A stretch of 14,949 nucleotides of DNA from Actinomycetota bacterium (GTDB lineage Bacteria > Actinomycetota > Acidimicrobiia > Acidimicrobiales > Iamiaceae). The stretch spans positions 1 to 14,949 of the forward strand of contig JAFDWI010000122.1 of the NCBI GenBank assembly GCA_018268545.1, in the 5' to 3' direction. A program made the position numbers and the translations under genes. This document shows, piece by piece, positions 13,970-14,949 of the stretch. The notes beneath the pieces were generated by a model that was given only the letters and a program-made list of their open reading frames with translations, was not told where the DNA came from and made no database searches. How positions within the stretch are numbered: position 1 is the stretch's first letter; every line of letters begins with the position of its first letter.

Positions 13970-14803
13970 CTACACGGTCAGGCGATCACTCCAGGCGCTG
14001 CGCTCCGCGATGGCGCCCGCATAGCGGGCCTTGCGCTTCGCGACCCTGCCGAGCGGCTCGGTTGCGTCGGGCTCACCCTGTTGGGTGTCGTATTGGGCCT
14101 GGATGCCTTCGCGCAGCATGACGAGCGCCTCCGAGCGAAGCTGGGAGATCCGCGACTCGGTCACGTCGAGCTCGTCGGCAAGTGCCTGGGACTTGCGGCC
14201 CTCCAGGAAGTACCCCGCGACGACGGTGCGGTGACGTTCGGGCAACAGGGCAACGGCGTCGCGCATGTAGGCGAGCAGTTCTCGATGCTCGAGTTCCTCG
14301 GAAGGTTCCACGGATGCGTCGTCGCGGAGCATCTCGACGAGGGTCATCTCCTCGTCGGCCTCGTTCACCTCGTATTCGAGGGCGAGCACGACCGAACGGA
14401 ACAGGCGGTCGCGCAGGCGATCCAGTTCCTGACGGGTGATCCCGAGGGCCTGGGCGATCTCGTCGCTCGTCGGTGTTCGTCCGAGTTCCGAAGCGAGGCG
14501 CTGTTCGATGTTCTCGAGGCGTCGCGCATTGTTGCGGACCGATCGTGGTGCCCAGTCGGCGGCTCGGACCGCATCGAGGATCGCACCACGGATGCGGCGT
14601 GCCGCGAAGCGGTCGAAGGGAACGCCCCGATCCGGGTCGAACCGTCGTGCCGCCTCGACGAGGCCCAACGACCCGGCGGTCGCGAGTTCCTCGCGGTCGA
14701 CGTGGCGGGGGAAGTGCACCGCCACCTGGAACACGACGTGGCGAACCAGCGGCAGATGCCCCTCGATCAATGCCCGGCGTTGTGCGTCGCTGATTGTCGC
14801 CAT
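13970..14803 (-). CDS. fliA: FliA/WhiG-family (sigma-28) RNA polymerase sigma factor
   Basis: 277-residue group 3 sigma factor that directs RNA polymerase to flagellar (FliA) or, in sporulating streptomycetes, developmental (WhiG) promoters. Region 2 spans about 12-90: LPLVRHVV, then the core-binding and -10 recognition stretch EELATAGSLGLVEAARRFDP and FDRFAARRIRGAILD. It ends in the family signature DWAPRSVR (83-90). Region 3 covers about 95-165 (ELGRTPTSDEIAQALGI). Region 4 with its helix-turn-helix is at about 185-235 (LPERHRTVVAGYFLEG, then SQALADELDVTESRISQLRSEAL). About 40 extra basic residues follow region 4. The start is set by AGAGGG seven bases before ATG 14803. A FlgN-like gene nearby favours the flagellar role over WhiG. 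No anti-sigma factor FlgM is seen in the window. Confidence 0.85.
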   Translation of the reverse strand: MATISDAQRRALIEGHLPLVRHVVFQVAVHFPRHVDREELATAGSLGLVEAARRFDPDRGVPFDRFAARRIRGAILDAVRAADWAPRSVRNNARRLENIEQRLASELGRTPTSDEIAQALGITRQELDRLRDRLFRSVVLALEYEVNEADEEMTLVEMLRDDASVEPSEELEHRELLAYMRDAVALLPERHRTVVAGYFLEGRKSQALADELDVTESRISQLRSEALVMLREGIQAQYDTQQGEPDATEPLGRVAKRKARYAGAIAERSAWSDRLTV

Positions 14804-14810
14804 CGAGATT

Positions 14811-14816
14811 CCCTCT
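14811..14816 (-). promoter_or_regulatory. Shine-Dalgarno of the sigma factor gene
   Basis: AGAGGG on the minus strand, seven bases before ATG 14803. It decides the start over other in-frame codons. Confidence 0.7.
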
Positions 14817-14835
14817 GTAGGAGTCGATCTTTGTT

Positions 14836-14878
14836 CTCGGCACCCGGTTCCGAGTTCTTGAATTTCACGATGTTCGTG
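14836..14878. repeat. Two short hairpins in the fliA leader region
   Basis: CTCGG (14836-14840) pairs with CCGAG (14850-14854), and CACGA (14866-14870) pairs with TCGTG (14874-14878) around a three-base loop. Both lie in the roughly 145-bp non-coding stretch upstream of the sigma factor. They could be leader RNA structure or chance; nothing else was recognised in this stretch apart from the -35-like box near the edge. Confidence 0.25.
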
Positions 14879-14932
14879 TGTTGGCCCCGTTACCGCCCCA
14901 CGGACCCTGTGAGTTACTCCCCAAACGAGTCC

Positions 14933-14939
14933 TTGACAA
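14933..14939. promoter_or_regulatory. Divergent -35 boxes at the right edge
   Basis: TTGACA (14933-14938) on the plus strand is a perfect sigma-70-type -35 element; its -10 would lie just past the window end, so a + strand gene is expected there. Overlapping it on the minus strand, TTGTCA (14939-14934) could serve fliA with a weak TAACTC -10 at 17-base spacing (14916-14911), giving a leader of about 100 bases. Confidence 0.35.
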
Positions 14940-14949
14940 GCATGAGATC

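Noticed and set aside
1..14949. CRISPR arrays, tRNA genes, insertion sequences or integrase/att signatures
   Set aside because: No regularly spaced direct repeats, no cloverleaf-like sequence, no transposase or integrase motifs and no target-site duplications were seen by eye.

Overview
This window looks like chromosomal DNA of a GC-rich, motile actinobacterium. The best guess is an Acidimicrobiia-type lineage. This rests on strong G/C third-position bias, an actinobacterial CtpE-type cation ATPase, a secreted DUF1906 protein carrying DUF4214 repeats, and a FliA/WhiG sigma factor close to a FlgN-like flagellar chaperone. Taxonomy is inferred from gene content only. No tRNA, rRNA, CRISPR array, transposase or att site was seen. 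No gap between genes exceeds about 150 bp, and the longest is the fliA leader at the right edge.

Left block, + strand (2-3652): the tail of an unrecognised gene overlaps by ATGA a short GMC-family FAD oxidoreductase. This is followed 34 bp later by a secreted protein with an N-terminal actinobacterial domain, a DUF1906 (Rv2525c-like) glycosidase-like domain and DUF4214 repeats.

This block converges on a - strand operon (7744 to 3709). The operon holds two extended SDR sugar-nucleotide-epimerase-like enzymes that overlap by one base (TAGTG), then a polytopic GT-C-like membrane glycosyltransferase. Together they read as a small envelope-glycan module.

Divergent from that operon is a CtpE-like P-type ATPase (7827-10490, +), followed by a FlgN-like flagellar chaperone (10585-11214, +).

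Right block, - strand (14803 to 11302): a FliA/WhiG-family sigma factor, a PAS/HisKA_3 sensor kinase of the NarX/DevS type, and a membrane-anchored copper nitrite reductase (NirK, class II-like) with an extra N-terminal plastocyanin-like domain. The kinase has no partner response regulator in the window. The gap in front of nirK holds a good ribosome binding site, a 16-bp inverted repeat and mutually exclusive hairpins, so it is the most regulatory-looking spot here. A long symmetric hairpin separates the convergent flgN and nirK genes. At the right edge a consensus -35 box points outward, suggesting another + strand gene beyond the window.

I did not find a clearly new multi-gene system. The most interesting points are the cupredoxin-fused NirK with its promoter-region repeats and orphan kinase, its position between flagellar genes, and the DUF1906-DUF4214 fusion.
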